DNA of 64,000 nt from Patescibacteria group bacterium (GTDB lineage: Bacteria; Patescibacteriota; Patescibacteriia; 2-12-FULL-60-25), in the NCBI GenBank assembly GCA_028688515.1, contig JAQTXZ010000001.1, positions 248,001-312,000 of the forward strand, given 5' to 3'. Below are positions 7,821 to 16,242 of this stretch, in pieces; position 1 is the stretch's first letter, and each line of letters starts with the position of its first letter. The notes beneath the pieces were generated by a model, which saw only the letters and a list, made by a program, of their open reading frames with translations, did not search any database and had not been told where the DNA came from. The translations under genes were made by a program, and so were the position numbers.

Positions 7821-9257
7821 TCACGGGTTCGTCTTGAGTCGCAGCGTCACCACCACCTCCACATGCGGAGTTTGCGGAAAGAGGTCGAGCGGTTGGATTG
7901 ATGTTACTTCGTAATTTTGCAAAAAAGCGGGGAGTTCGTCTTTGAGGCGGTGATAGTTGCAACTGACGTAGATGATCGTAGAGGGAAGAGTCCGCTCAGT
8001 GTCGTTGAGCAGTGTTTTGATCACTTTTGGATGCAGACCGGAACGCGGCGGGTCGATAATTACTGCATCCGCTTGTACATCTTTCCAACTTAAATCTTCG
8101 GCTTTGCCTGAGAAAAAATTGCATCTTTCCACCACCTTATTCAATTCAGCATTTTGCGACGCAAGTTTTATTGCTTCTTCATCCAACTCATAACCCCAAA
8201 CTTTCAAATCCTTGTCGCTTTTCGCCGCAGCGATGCCAAAGAAGCCGAGGCCGCAATATAGATCTAAGAGCACTCGAATATCGAATGTCCGCTGCGCTGA
8301 ATGTCCGCTACGCTGAATATCGAATAACTCATTCAAGACGACAGTCTGTAGTTTGGCGGCCATGGCGGAGTTGGTTTGAAAAAAAGAGTTTGGGTGAATG
8401 CGATAAGTGATGTCGTTAACATTTTCTTCCAGCCACGGTTCACCGATAAGCGTCTCGAATCTTTCCGCAAATGAAATATCCGTCGGCACAGTCAACTCGC
8501 CGATCAACAGGCTTGTGCAATGCGATTCGAGTTTGTCGATCAGATACTTGCGAGCTCTGTCGTTGATCCTCGACGCGTCTTTGACAACAAGAATGGTCAT
8601 TCGTTGCTTTGTGTTCTGCCCGTCGCGGATGACAACATAACGCATGTCGCCTGTATGAAACTTTGCATCCCAAGGCTGCAAGTCGAATTCACTCATGAAT
8701 TCGCGAACAATCTGCAGCGTTCGTCCCACGTCGTTATTTTCCGCGTTGTCCGCCGGTCCGCTTGGTCCTCGAAGCAGTAAGCATTCCCTCACATCCACAT
8801 ACTTATTCCATGATCCATATTCTTTAAGTCCTATCTCGCCATTCCAGCCGATGCAATAATCCATACGATTGCGATAGCCGAGAGTTTCGTCTGCGGGGAT
8901 TATGGACTTTAATGCCGATTCAAGTCCCAAACTCGCAAAAAGTTCTCGAATGCCTCGTTCTTTTTCCGTTAACTGTGCTTCGTATTTTAAATGCTGCCAC
9001 AAACATCCTCCGCAAGTGCCGGCGTGCTGGCAAACAGCGTCGACTCTGTCCGGTCCGGCTTTTACGATTTTGTCCAGTTTGCAAATTTTGACCCCGTAAT
9101 CACGTTTAACAAAAGTCGCCTCCAGCTCGTCGCCTTTGGCGGACAATGGAACTACAATCGGTCTGATTTCGCCGGGCACGATCTCAATCTCACCGACCCC
9201 GCGTCCTTTTTCGTCGTAACTCTCAATCTTCAAGTTTATTTTGTGGCCAAATTTCAT
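7821..9257 (-). CDS. RNA (uracil-5-)-methyltransferase, TrmA/RlmD family
   Basis: About 478 residues. An N-terminal TRAM-like beta domain is followed by an iron-sulfur segment with CQHAGTCGGCLW, a central insert, and a Rossmann methyltransferase domain with LDLYCGLGFFGI (SAM), VIIDPPRSG (catalytic motif) and YVSCNYHRL (nucleophilic Cys). It makes 5-methyluridine in 23S rRNA or tRNA; the Fe-S segment favours the rRNA enzymes RlmC/RlmD. The start at 9257 begins at MKFGHKINL; the longer frame is unlike the family. A repeat-like stretch (agcatggaac words) precedes the start. Confidence 0.9.
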   Translation of the reverse strand: MKFGHKINLKIESYDEKGRGVGEIEIVPGEIRPIVVPLSAKGDELEATFVKRDYGVKICKLDKIVKAGPDRVDAVCQHAGTCGGCLWQHLKYEAQLTEKERGIRELFASLGLESALKSIIPADETLGYRNRMDYCIGWNGEIGLKEYGSWNKYVDVRECLLLRGPSGPADNAENNDVGRTLQIVREFMSEFDLQPWDAKFHTGDMRYVVIRDGQNTKQRMTILVVKDASRINDRARKYLIDKLESHCTSLLIGELTVPTDISFAERFETLIGEPWLEENVNDITYRIHPNSFFQTNSAMAAKLQTVVLNELFDIQRSGHSAQRTFDIRVLLDLYCGLGFFGIAAAKSDKDLKVWGYELDEEAIKLASQNAELNKVVERCNFFSGKAEDLSWKDVQADAVIIDPPRSGLHPKVIKTLLNDTERTLPSTIIYVSCNYHRLKDELPAFLQNYEVTSIQPLDLFPQTPHVEVVVTLRLKTNP

Positions 9258-9261
9258 AGGG

Positions 9262-9308
9262 GTTATTGGACATTTAGCATGGAACATATAGCATGGAACA
9301 AGCTGGAC
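9262..9308. repeat. Short quasi-tandem repeat (tagcatggaaca words)
   Basis: TTAGCATGGAACA and ATAGCATGGAACA occur in succession just upstream of the methyltransferase start. It belongs to the general pattern of 9-13 base quasi-repeats at gene starts. Confidence 0.5.
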
Positions 9309-9333
9309 GTCCATTTGCGTTACACGATCTGAT

Positions 9334-9361
9334 GGCAAAAGAAAAAGCATCCTTGCGGATG
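9334..9361 (-). terminator. Terminator of the PpnP-like gene
   Basis: On the minus strand CATCC, loop GCAA, GGATG, then CTTTTTCTTTT. Confidence 0.75.
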
Positions 9362-9411
9362 ACTTGAGTTTTCCGGCGAGATTCGACGGATTTGAGTGAG
9401 TCTGCGATCTG

Positions 9412-9720
9412 CTAGTCGATGTCGTCCTCGTCACCGAGATCGTCGTATTCGCAGAGATAGACGGTGCCGGATTCCGTGACTTTGAATACGCGCGTTTCGC
9501 CTTTCTTGAAAACCAGGATGCCTTCGAGGCAGTTGTATTTCAAGCCGTTGGCATCGATGATCGCGCCGGCGACCACGTGGATATCCTCGCGTCTTTGCGC
9601 GGAGCCGAAGTCGTAGTCTCCCTGTTCGATCATGCAGACCTCGACCTCCATTCCATCGTCGTCCAGAGATCTGAGAATATGCACCCGTCCGTCCTGCAAA
9701 ACTTCGTGCGTAATAGGCAT
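9412..9720 (-). CDS. PpnP-like pyrimidine/purine nucleoside phosphorylase (DUF1255 cupin)
   Basis: 102 residues with the single-cupin pattern of the PpnP family: GRVHILRS, then EQGDYDFGSAQREDIHVVAG-like segments, then FKKGETRVFKV and the terminal YLCEYD, matching the order of conserved blocks in E. coli PpnP (VEGEYTF, VISGAL, FNVPGHSEFHL, YLCRY). That family splits nucleosides into base and pentose-1-phosphate, a salvage step useful in a cell with limited biosynthesis. A GGAGGG site lies five bases before the ATG. The acidic tail DDLGDEDDID is unusual. Assignment is from recalled similarity and is moderately sure. Confidence 0.72.
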   Translation of the reverse strand: MPITHEVLQDGRVHILRSLDDDGMEVEVCMIEQGDYDFGSAQRREDIHVVAGAIIDANGLKYNCLEGILVFKKGETRVFKVTESGTVYLCEYDDLGDEDDID

Positions 9721-9804
9721 GTCGCCCTCCAGTCACCTGATCCGTGAAAGTGCGGATGGGCAATATGGCACCATAGAAAAGCCGTTGGCGTCAATATCGC
9801 GATG

Positions 9805-9834
9805 TTGTAGACGGTCGGGGATTTGGAGTATAAC
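9805..9834 (+). promoter_or_regulatory. Promoter of the YdjM-like gene
   Basis: -35 TTGTAG (9805-9810), 18-base spacer, -10 TATAAC (9829-9834), ten bases before the ATG at 9844. The alternative ATG at 9823 lies inside this promoter. Confidence 0.6.
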
Positions 9835-9843
9835 ATAATCGTT

Positions 9844-10329
9844 ATGTTCATCGCCCACTTACCGGCCGGTTATATTTTGACCACGACGTTGCAGAAAAAA
9901 TTGAAGACTAACAAATATTTACTTTTGGGTTTGATTGCGAGTATTTTGCCGGACGTTGATTTGTTTTATTTTTTTCTGGTGGACAATCGTCAATATCTGC
10001 ACCATGGTTATTGGTCGCATATCCCGTTCTATTGGTTGTTAATTGCGGTTGTGACGTTAATTGTCGCTTGGCTTGCAAAGAAAAAAGAATACATGTTTGC
10101 ATCCGTGATATTTTTCAGCAATATCTTTTTGCATTTGATCCTTGATACGATCGTCGGCAGGATAGAATGGCTATATCCTTTTACGAACAAGGCTTTTTAT
10201 CTGTTCAGCGTCCCGAACGTTTACGGATTTTGGGTTTATAATTTTGCGTTTCATTGGACATTTTTGTTTGAGGTGGGTTTGATTGCTTGGGCGGGATATA
10301 TTTTATTTAAGGAGCGCGAGGAAGGATGA
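9844..10329 (+). CDS. YdjM-like membrane-bound metal-dependent hydrolase (DUF457 type)
   Basis: 161 residues with about four membrane helices. The family motifs are present: AHLPAGY at the start, ILPDVDLFYF, HHGYWSHIPF and HLILDTI, supplying the His and Asp residues expected to bind metal within the membrane. The E. coli homologue YdjM is an inner-membrane protein induced by DNA damage, and its reaction is unknown. The start is set at 9844 from the promoter position. It stands alone, followed by a palindromic repeat. Confidence 0.82.
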   Translation: MFIAHLPAGYILTTTLQKKLKTNKYLLLGLIASILPDVDLFYFFLVDNRQYLHHGYWSHIPFYWLLIAVVTLIVAWLAKKKEYMFASVIFFSNIFLHLILDTIVGRIEWLYPFTNKAFYLFSVPNVYGFWVYNFAFHWTFLFEVGLIAWAGYILFKEREEG

Positions 10330-10348
10330 ATTACAAATACGCGTTATT

Positions 10349-10473
10349 TTTTTTGTCATCTCGAGAGGAGTTCTACGGAGTCGAGAGATCTCTTTGCAAA
10401 ATGACTAAAGTTACTTTTGTAAATAGTTAAGAGATTTCTCCACTCCGCTATCGCTCCGGTCGAAATGACAGAG
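10349..10473. repeat. Dispersed palindrome (TGTCATCTCGAG...AAATGACAG)
   Basis: Ends TGTCATCTCGAGAGGAG and CTCCGGTCGAAATGACAG with inner GAGAGATCTC / GAGATTTCTC arms. Same family as 3916-4029. Confidence 0.65.
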
Positions 10474-10484
10474 AGAAAAGATTA

Positions 10485-10525
10485 AATAAAAAAAATCGCC
10501 GAGCCCGCGAGGTTGCGAGGTCGGC
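10485..10525 (-). terminator. Terminator of the 98-residue gene
   Basis: On the minus strand GCCGACC and GGGCTCGGC pair across a loop and are followed by GATTTTTTTTATT. Confidence 0.8.
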
Positions 10526-10540
10526 TTGATGTTGCGGAGT

Positions 10541-10837
10541 TTATTTGTCGCGGTGCGCGTCGACCCAGGCTCTGAGAGGGGCTGAGAAGCGCTCGTGCAT
10601 TCCACGGTCTTCAGTCAGGGATCCTGCGCGGACAAACCAGACGCGGTTGTCATGCAGGTTGCCTTTGACGGCCATCGGGCAGTTGCCGCCGTCTTCGGGG
10701 ATGACGATCTGCACGCATTGCCCATCGAGTAGCGCGGTGCGAAGCAAGTGCTCGCCGTAGGCATCGATACGACATCGGTGTTGAGCAACGACGTCACGTG
10801 CGGTCTTGACGGTAACATCCATCATTTCTCTGTCCAT
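10541..10837 (-). CDS. Hypothetical protein, accessory unit
   Basis: 98 residues, soluble, with no family I recognise. It contains a central hydrophobic strand pair (CVQIVIPEDGG) and ends in RAWVDAHRDK. A GGAGG site five bases before the ATG, a clear divergent promoter and a terminator make it a self-contained unit. GC content is above that of the core genes around it. It is divergent from the 440-residue protein at 11056. Confidence 0.6.
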   Translation of the reverse strand: MDREMMDVTVKTARDVVAQHRCRIDAYGEHLLRTALLDGQCVQIVIPEDGGNCPMAVKGNLHDNRVWFVRAGSLTEDRGMHERFSAPLRAWVDAHRDK

Positions 10838-10893
10838 GTTCCCTCCGTTTTTGCTTTGGACAAGTTGTCCTCGGCGGTTGGTGCGATTGCCGC

Positions 10894-10922
10894 AGACTAG
10901 CGTTTATCTGATGAAAAGTCAA
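10894..10922 (-). promoter_or_regulatory. Promoter of the 98-residue gene
   Basis: Minus strand: -35 TTGACT (10917-10922), 17-base spacer, -10 TAGTCT (10894-10899). It lies back to back with the plus-strand promoter at 10933. Confidence 0.65.
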
Positions 10923-10932
10923 GATTACCGCG

Positions 10933-10961
10933 TTGACAGAATTGCTTAAAACGCATAGCCT
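10933..10961 (+). promoter_or_regulatory. Possible promoter of the 11056 gene
   Basis: -35 TTGACA (10933-10938), 17-base spacer, weak -10 TAGCCT (10956-10961). It leaves a leader of about 85 bases. Confidence 0.45.
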
Positions 10962-11055
10962 AGCCTTTAGACGGTCGTGTTGGCCGTTGTAAACCGCGCT
11001 GGGTTTTGTGTCAGCCGTTGCTCGGCACACAACACTGGATGCGCAGGAGGTTCTC

Positions 11056-12375
11056 ATGGGTCTTTCAAATCATGTGCTAGTGAAGTTGTTGCAGTCGAGT
11101 GTGTCGGACGCCGAAATCTTGGAACTGTTGGATGGCAGAACTAGAGGCGACTTTGACGACAAGAAGCGTCAGGTGATTGCCGTCCTTCCGCCGCGCCTCG
11201 ACAAGAAGACAGGATCGACGTTCGATCTTTCGACTCTGCTGCTTTCCGGCGGCAGGGTGAGTTACATCACCGGCAAGCCAAACAGCTGGCAGTTGCGGTG
11301 GGAGCATCATCAAGCGAGTGCACAGCTACCTGCCGAGTACAAAACAGTCCGCTATCACACGACGCTGCATCTTCTTGGTTGCCAAGGAAAGGTCAGAGAT
11401 GTGCTCTTGTGTGAAACTGATGAGGCGGATCCCATCCCTTTGCATGGGCGCAATATCGAAGCACTCGTCTGTCCCAAGGCCGCGCGCTTCGACCTTCCGC
11501 AGAACGTCTGCTTCGTGCAATCGGACAAGCAGTTGCCGAATCTGATCTACGCCGTGCATCGAGAAGAGGATGAAGAATCTCGCGGGGCGTTGTACTCCAG
11601 TCTCGATCCGGAGCATGGACTGCTCGAGTACCATGGCCTTGTGGACTTCTGGGTAGCGGATGGGTTGCTGTGGGTGATTGACGGTAGTTTGGCCATGACC
11701 TCGGGCTGTGTAAGTCAGCATCTGAGGGTGTGCGACATGTCGGGAGACTTCGTGTCCGTCTTTGAGCACACGGGTACGGAGTATGGCTTTAGCGGCCGGC
11801 CGGTTAAGTGCAACGGTGATTACTATATTCCTGTTGCCCATACTGAAAATGGTGTGCGGTCGTGTTCGATTCTTTGTATGGGGTCCGACTACGGACATGA
11901 GTTCTGGCGGGGCAGAGCGATGTCCAACTTGGTGGTGAGATGCACTAAGCAAGAGCCGCCGATCAACCAGAACGAGGTTGTTGCGCTTGTTGAAACCAAG
12001 CGAGGCATGTGGAGTGCGATGTATGGCGAAAGAGTGTTGCCTCCAAGGTACATAGGCAGCTTGGCGAGTAACATCGCACTATGGAGTGGTCAGGTGCTCG
12101 GCGCGATGCATAATGATGAGTGCAACCTTGATTATGTCTTCTTCGGCGAAGAGGTTTTTGGACACGAAGAGAGCATCGACGCTGACATGCTGCGCGTCTA
12201 CAAAAACAAGGCCATCTATCCTGCGAAGCAAGAAGGAAAGTGGGTGGCGGTCCATGACAGCGCGCCTGTCAGTCATGCCTACGACCGCATACTCGAGATC
12301 GAAGTCGACGGCGAGCGGCCGGTAGTCTACGGCATTAAAGGCCGCAAGCTCTTTCGTGAGGAACTCGACATCTGA
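11056..12375 (+). CDS. Hypothetical beta-rich protein, distantly like the 20.5 kb repeat protein
   Basis: 439 residues, no signal peptide or membrane helix. AGGAGG at 11045-11050 is five bases from the ATG. The sequence is a succession of short beta-like segments, with repeated VxDGxLxV/YD patterns; its last part (YDRILEIEVDGERPVVYG) resembles the repeat unit of the protein at 20495. A beta-propeller-like fold is plausible but not shown. It ends at a strong terminator, and its composition is that of the accessory units. I do not recognise a function. Confidence 0.65.
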   Translation: MGLSNHVLVKLLQSSVSDAEILELLDGRTRGDFDDKKRQVIAVLPPRLDKKTGSTFDLSTLLLSGGRVSYITGKPNSWQLRWEHHQASAQLPAEYKTVRYHTTLHLLGCQGKVRDVLLCETDEADPIPLHGRNIEALVCPKAARFDLPQNVCFVQSDKQLPNLIYAVHREEDEESRGALYSSLDPEHGLLEYHGLVDFWVADGLLWVIDGSLAMTSGCVSQHLRVCDMSGDFVSVFEHTGTEYGFSGRPVKCNGDYYIPVAHTENGVRSCSILCMGSDYGHEFWRGRAMSNLVVRCTKQEPPINQNEVVALVETKRGMWSAMYGERVLPPRYIGSLASNIALWSGQVLGAMHNDECNLDYVFFGEEVFGHEESIDADMLRVYKNKAIYPAKQEGKWVAVHDSAPVSHAYDRILEIEVDGERPVVYGIKGRKLFREELDI

Positions 12376-12400
12376 TACTTTCCGACGCAGCGTCGGCACC

Positions 12401-12427
12401 GGCACGCAACTCGTGCCTTATTTTTTT
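12401..12427 (+). terminator. Terminator of the 11056 gene
   Basis: GGCACG, loop CAACT, CGTGCC, then TTATTTTTTT. A second hairpin CCGACGC/GCGTCGG precedes it at 12382-12396. Confidence 0.85.
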
Positions 12428-12474
12428 ACAAAAAACGCCGTTGACGAGTGTCGCGGGCGAGGAGTCGGTGTCTG

Positions 12475-13089
12475 TTACGGTTTGGACTTGAAGGTGCCCG
12501 AGCTGGTGACTTTTCTGGCGTATGGATCGGTTTGTTTTCGCGTAACGGTCATCTGCTGCGAAGACGAATGTTCGCGCTCAAACCATGTGGTGGCGTTGAA
12601 CAGACTAAGTCCATTGGCTTGCACTTCCACCATGGACATATTTTTGGTTTTTGGCGTCAAAACGAGATAGGAATAGTTGCTTCTTTTTTCGACCCAGATC
12701 GGCGCTTGATCAAGATCGTCGCTGAATACTCCGAGCCGCCGCGTATCGTCCACGAAGAACGGATTTTCTATTTGGTCTGCGAAGATAATCCAGAGCGCGG
12801 ACGCCAGGGCTGGTATAGCTGTCATGATTTCCGTCCTGTCGGTCACTAACTCTCGATACGTCGTTCTCGTCAGGCAGACAATCGGCAGATCCGAAATTTT
12901 GGACCCGGACCATTCATCGTTGCTGTATCTGCGAGCAGCATTGATGAACCTCTTTATGGTGGGAAAACGCGTATCTTTGAATTCGTTGATGTTGGCACCG
13001 CAGTAAACCAGCATCTCGCGCAGTTTGTCTCCGGCCTCCATTCTGGAAGGCCCGTGCGGAAAAAGAACAATGCGATTTCTAGGTAACAC
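12475..13089 (-). CDS. Hypothetical protein, accessory unit
   Basis: 204 residues, GTG start with AGGAGG five bases upstream (minus strand). The middle has a hydrophobic stretch (MTAIPALASALWIIFADQI) that may be one membrane helix or a buried core helix; the C-terminal third is polar, rich in Ser, Thr and Lys. No family recognised. It converges on the 11056 gene. Confidence 0.6.
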   Translation of the reverse strand: MLPRNRIVLFPHGPSRMEAGDKLREMLVYCGANINEFKDTRFPTIKRFINAARRYSNDEWSGSKISDLPIVCLTRTTYRELVTDRTEIMTAIPALASALWIIFADQIENPFFVDDTRRLGVFSDDLDQAPIWVEKRSNYSYLVLTPKTKNMSMVEVQANGLSLFNATTWFEREHSSSQQMTVTRKQTDPYARKVTSSGTFKSKP

Positions 13090-13223
13090 GATGGCCTCCT
13101 CGAAGACCCGCCGAAGCCCTGAGCTTGTCGAAGGGCGTAGACGGGTTATAGATGCCGACCCCCATTGGTCGAGTTGGTATTTCTTATCGCATTTTCACGA
13201 AATTGGCAAGAGCTCGCACATTG

Positions 13224-13320
13224 AAAACTAGAAACCGGAAACTGAAAACTAGAAACTGGAAACTAGAAAGAGCAATTTAGTTAACCCAATAACTCTTTCC
13301 AGTTTCTAGTTTCCAGTTTA
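13224..13320. repeat. Variable-arm hairpin, left copy flanking the SpoU gene
   Basis: Built of GAAACTAGAAACTGG words facing CCAGTTTCTAGTTTCC. The 35-base core at 13266-13300 is the exact reverse complement of 13805-13839, and similarity continues outward on both sides. It ends 11 bases before the start codon. Confidence 0.8.
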
Positions 13321-13330
13321 TATTGCAGCT

Positions 13331-13777
13331 ATGCAATTGATAGCCCACAACATCAGGTCGTCAGAAAACGTCGGATCGCTGTTTAGAACATGCGATTCTT
13401 TGGGCGTTGCCAAGCTTTGGCTAACGGGATATACGCCGGATCCAAGCCATGTTAAGGTTGCAAAGACGGCGCTGGGAGCTGAAAAGTCCGTAGCTTGGGA
13501 AAAGGAAGTCGATGTCGAAAAGCTGATTGAAAGACTTAAGTCGCAGGGCTGCAGAATCGTCGGTTTGGAGCTGGACGACAAGGCTGTCAAACTCGACGAA
13601 TATCAGTCTGGCGGCCATGAAGTTGCGCTGCTTCTCGGTAATGAAGTAGAGGGTATTGCGCCGTACTTGCGAGATCTGTGTGATGACTTGGTTTATATCG
13701 CGCAACGCGGCATCAAGGAGTCGATGAACGTGGCCGTGGCGGCGGGTATCGCCGCATATGCCATTATGCTAAAATAA
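13331..13777 (+). CDS. SpoU/TrmH-family RNA 2'-O-methyltransferase
   Basis: 148 residues, the minimal SPOUT catalytic domain without an N-terminal substrate domain. Motif 1 is NIRSSENVGSLFRTCDSLG, motif 2 LLLGNEVEGI, and motif 3 KESMNVAVAAGIAAY, which together form the deep-trefoil knot that binds SAM and the catalytic Arg. It methylates ribose 2'-OH in tRNA or rRNA; the target cannot be told. The gene is enclosed by two inverted copies of one hairpin element, so the unit could invert or move as a block. Confidence 0.9.
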   Translation: MQLIAHNIRSSENVGSLFRTCDSLGVAKLWLTGYTPDPSHVKVAKTALGAEKSVAWEKEVDVEKLIERLKSQGCRIVGLELDDKAVKLDEYQSGGHEVALLLGNEVEGIAPYLRDLCDDLVYIAQRGIKESMNVAVAAGIAAYAIMLK

Positions 13778-13780
13778 TTT

Positions 13781-13858
13781 ACTAGAAACTGAAAACTAGA
13801 AATTGGAAAGAGTTATTGGGTTAACTAAATTGCTCTTTCTAGTTTCCAGTTTCTAGTT
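13781..13858. repeat. Variable-arm hairpin, right inverted copy
   Basis: Core 13805-13839 is the exact reverse complement of 13266-13300. It begins right after the SpoU gene and ends ten bases before the glycosyltransferase start. Confidence 0.8.
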
Positions 13859-13867
13859 GTAAGTCCT

Positions 13868-14596
13868 ATGTCATTTCTGTCGATTGTCATTCCCACAAAA
13901 AACGAACAAGCAAATTTGCCAAAATTATTGGAGAGCATTAAGGCGCAAACTTATAAAGATTATGAAGTTATTGTTGCGGATGCGCAATCAACCGATAAGA
14001 CGAGGGAAGTCGCACAAAAATTTGGCGCAAAAGTTGTTGAAGGCGCGATGCCCGGACCGGGACGAAACAGCGGCGCCAAGGTCGCAGCCGGACATACGCT
14101 GCTTTTTTTGGATGCGGACGTTGTTTTGAAAAGCACGAAATTTTTGGAAGAAAATTTAGCGGAGATGAAACGCAAAGGTGTTTGCGTTGCCACAACAAAA
14201 GTAAAACCCATCAGCCGCAACACCGTGGATCGCGCCATGCATGAAATTTACAATGCTTATGTTTTGGCTACGGAAAGAGTCATGCCTCACGCGCCGGGTT
14301 TTTGCATCTTCGTAAAAAAGCATGCGCATGACGAGATCGGCGGATTCGACGAGTCTGTTGTTTTTGCGGAAGATCATGATTATGTTCAGCGCGCCGAAAA
14401 AGCCGGTTATCGTTTTCGCGTTTTGCGCTCGCAGCCGATTGCGGTCTCCGTCCGCCGTTTGGACAAAGACGGAAGATTGGGGATCGCGTTAAAATACGTG
14501 ATGGCGGAACTGCACATAATGGTCAAAGGTCCGTATAAAGAAATGCCATACGAATATAAGATGGGAGGAGAAGACAGCGAAGAAATTAAGAATTAA
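13868..14596 (+). CDS. Family 2 glycosyltransferase
   Basis: 242 residues with a GT-A fold: SIVIPTKNE at the N-terminus (nucleotide-sugar site), DAQSTDKT, the metal-binding FLDADV near residue 82, and an acceptor-side EDHDY motif near residue 171. It transfers a sugar from a nucleotide donor, probably to a lipid or cell-surface glycan. It lies immediately before murJ, so a cell-envelope role fits. Its last residues (EEIKN and the stop) are formed by the aattaagaat repeat between the two genes. Confidence 0.88.
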   Translation: MSFLSIVIPTKNEQANLPKLLESIKAQTYKDYEVIVADAQSTDKTREVAQKFGAKVVEGAMPGPGRNSGAKVAAGHTLLFLDADVVLKSTKFLEENLAEMKRKGVCVATTKVKPISRNTVDRAMHEIYNAYVLATERVMPHAPGFCIFVKKHAHDEIGGFDESVVFAEDHDYVQRAEKAGYRFRVLRSQPIAVSVRRLDKDGRLGIALKYVMAELHIMVKGPYKEMPYEYKMGGEDSEEIKN

Positions 14597-14614
14597 GAAT
14601 TAAGAATTAAGAAT
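14582..14614. repeat. AATTAAGAATTAAGAAT quasi-tandem repeat
   Basis: Four near-perfect nine-base units aattaagaa. They supply the stop codon of the glycosyltransferase and the ATG of murJ. Same words at 16243-16260, 35424-35493 and 56470-56510. Confidence 0.75.
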
Positions 14615-16241
14615 GGCGGTGTTAAATTTTATCAGCAAGTTGTGGCACAAAGAAACGTCGAATGTTACGGCGGCGGCGTTTTTGATTGGGTTTGCATCTC
14701 TCGCATCGAGAGTCGTCGGATTGCTGCGCGATAGATTGTTGGCCGGACACTTTGGAGCAGGGGATGCGCTGGATGTTTATTATGCGGCATTCCGTCTGCC
14801 GGATCTTTTTTATCAACTGATTGTTCTCGGTGCTTTGTCCGCTGGATTCATCCCTGTCTTTACTGAATACCTGGAACGTCATGGACGCGATGAAGCCTGG
14901 AAGCTGGCGGAAAGAGTTTTCGTTACAGTGGCCTTGATACTCGGAATTTTTTGCGTGATTCTTGCTTTGTCCGCCGATAAAGTTGTTCCATTTACAGTTC
15001 CGGGATTTAGCGGCGATAAGTTGGCGTCAACAATCGTATTGACGCGCATTTTGTTGATCTCGACTTTCACTCTCGGCCTTTCCGCTGTGATGGGAGGAAT
15101 ATTGCAATCCACTCGCCGCTTTGTTGCTTTTTCGCTCGCTCCGGTTTTTTACAACATTGGCATCATCATTGGAATAATCGGTTTCGCACCGACTTTTGGC
15201 GTGGCGGGCGTCGCTTACGGAGTCGTGCTTGGTGCGGGTTTGCATCTTTTGGTGCAGGCGCTCGTTGCTGTTCCGATGGGTTTTAAACATTTAAGGATGC
15301 CGTCTTTTAAAGATCCGGGAGTTGCGAGAATTTTAAAATTGATGGTTCCGCGCATCGCAGGGCTTGCTGCGCAGCAAGTCAATTTGATGACGTTACTTGT
15401 ACTCGCTTCGTCTCTCACAGTCGGTTCGATCGCCGTTTTTAATCTTGCAAACAATTTGCAATACGTACCGATTGGACTTGTTGGAATATCGTTTGCCGTT
15501 GCCGCTTTTCCCGTTTTTTCGCAGCTTGCGGTACAAAAAGATTTGGATGGTTTACGCATTGCGTTTGTAGCTACTACCCGCAAGATTTTATTTTTTATTG
15601 TTCCGGCAACTGCAATCATGTTGCTTCTGCGCGCACAAATCGTGCGTCTTGTTTTGGGAGCGGGGGAGTTTGATTGGGATGCGACGATAAGGACGGCGAA
15701 CGTGCTCGGCATATTTGTATTATCCATGATTGCGCAGGCAATGATACCGCTGCAAGCCAGAGTTTTTTACGCCATGCAAGATACTAAAACTCCGCTTTAC
15801 GTAAGCCTTGTCTCGCTCGTCGCAAATGCAGGGCTTGCGATTGTACTGCGCGGACCCTTTGGCATCCTCGGTCTTGCGGCGGCTTTTACAGTCGACGCGT
15901 TTGCACAGTTCATCCTCCTTTGGTATTTGCTGCGCCGCAAATTCGGCCACTTGAACAGCAAGGACGTCGGCAAATCGCTTTCAAAAATCATTCTCGCTTC
16001 CATCGCGCTTTTTGGTTTTGGATGGCTGGCGCGCCAGGCTGTCGGTACGGTCTTTCCTTTGAGGACTTTTATGCAGGTCGCATTGCAAGCCGGCGCGTCG
16101 ATCGTCGTCGGCTGTGGAGCTTTTTATCTTGTTGCTTGGCTTTTGCACATCGATGAGCTGAAAGAATTTCTGCGCACCATAAAACTTAAACTTTATCGCA
16201 AAGCGTATATAGAGGAGGGAGCGGAGAAGGCCTCCATATAA
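14613..16241 (+). CDS. murJ: Lipid II flippase MurJ (MviN)
   Basis: 542 residues with about 14 membrane helices. The N-terminus (FIGFASLASRVVGLLRDRLLAG-like region, residues 22-44) is the MurJ signature, and the helix containing GILQSTRRFVAFSLAP and later the QARVFYAMQDTKTP loop are typical. It is a MOP-superfamily exporter that flips lipid II for peptidoglycan synthesis. The cytoplasmic tail after the last helix is basic and carries no extra domain. It is separated from the glycosyltransferase by repeat only, so cotranscription is likely. Confidence 0.92.
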   Translation: MAVLNFISKLWHKETSNVTAAAFLIGFASLASRVVGLLRDRLLAGHFGAGDALDVYYAAFRLPDLFYQLIVLGALSAGFIPVFTEYLERHGRDEAWKLAERVFVTVALILGIFCVILALSADKVVPFTVPGFSGDKLASTIVLTRILLISTFTLGLSAVMGGILQSTRRFVAFSLAPVFYNIGIIIGIIGFAPTFGVAGVAYGVVLGAGLHLLVQALVAVPMGFKHLRMPSFKDPGVARILKLMVPRIAGLAAQQVNLMTLLVLASSLTVGSIAVFNLANNLQYVPIGLVGISFAVAAFPVFSQLAVQKDLDGLRIAFVATTRKILFFIVPATAIMLLLRAQIVRLVLGAGEFDWDATIRTANVLGIFVLSMIAQAMIPLQARVFYAMQDTKTPLYVSLVSLVANAGLAIVLRGPFGILGLAAAFTVDAFAQFILLWYLLRRKFGHLNSKDVGKSLSKIILASIALFGFGWLARQAVGTVFPLRTFMQVALQAGASIVVGCGAFYLVAWLLHIDELKEFLRTIKLKLYRKAYIEEGAEKASI

Positions 16242-16242
16242 A

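Noticed and set aside
11326-11952. 208-codon minus-strand frame
   Set aside because: It is antisense to the 11056 gene, which has the Shine-Dalgarno site and terminator; the antisense product shows no motif.
14582-14614. Tandem aattaagaat units as a CRISPR array
   Set aside because: Units are nine bases long without spacers, and no cas genes are in the window.
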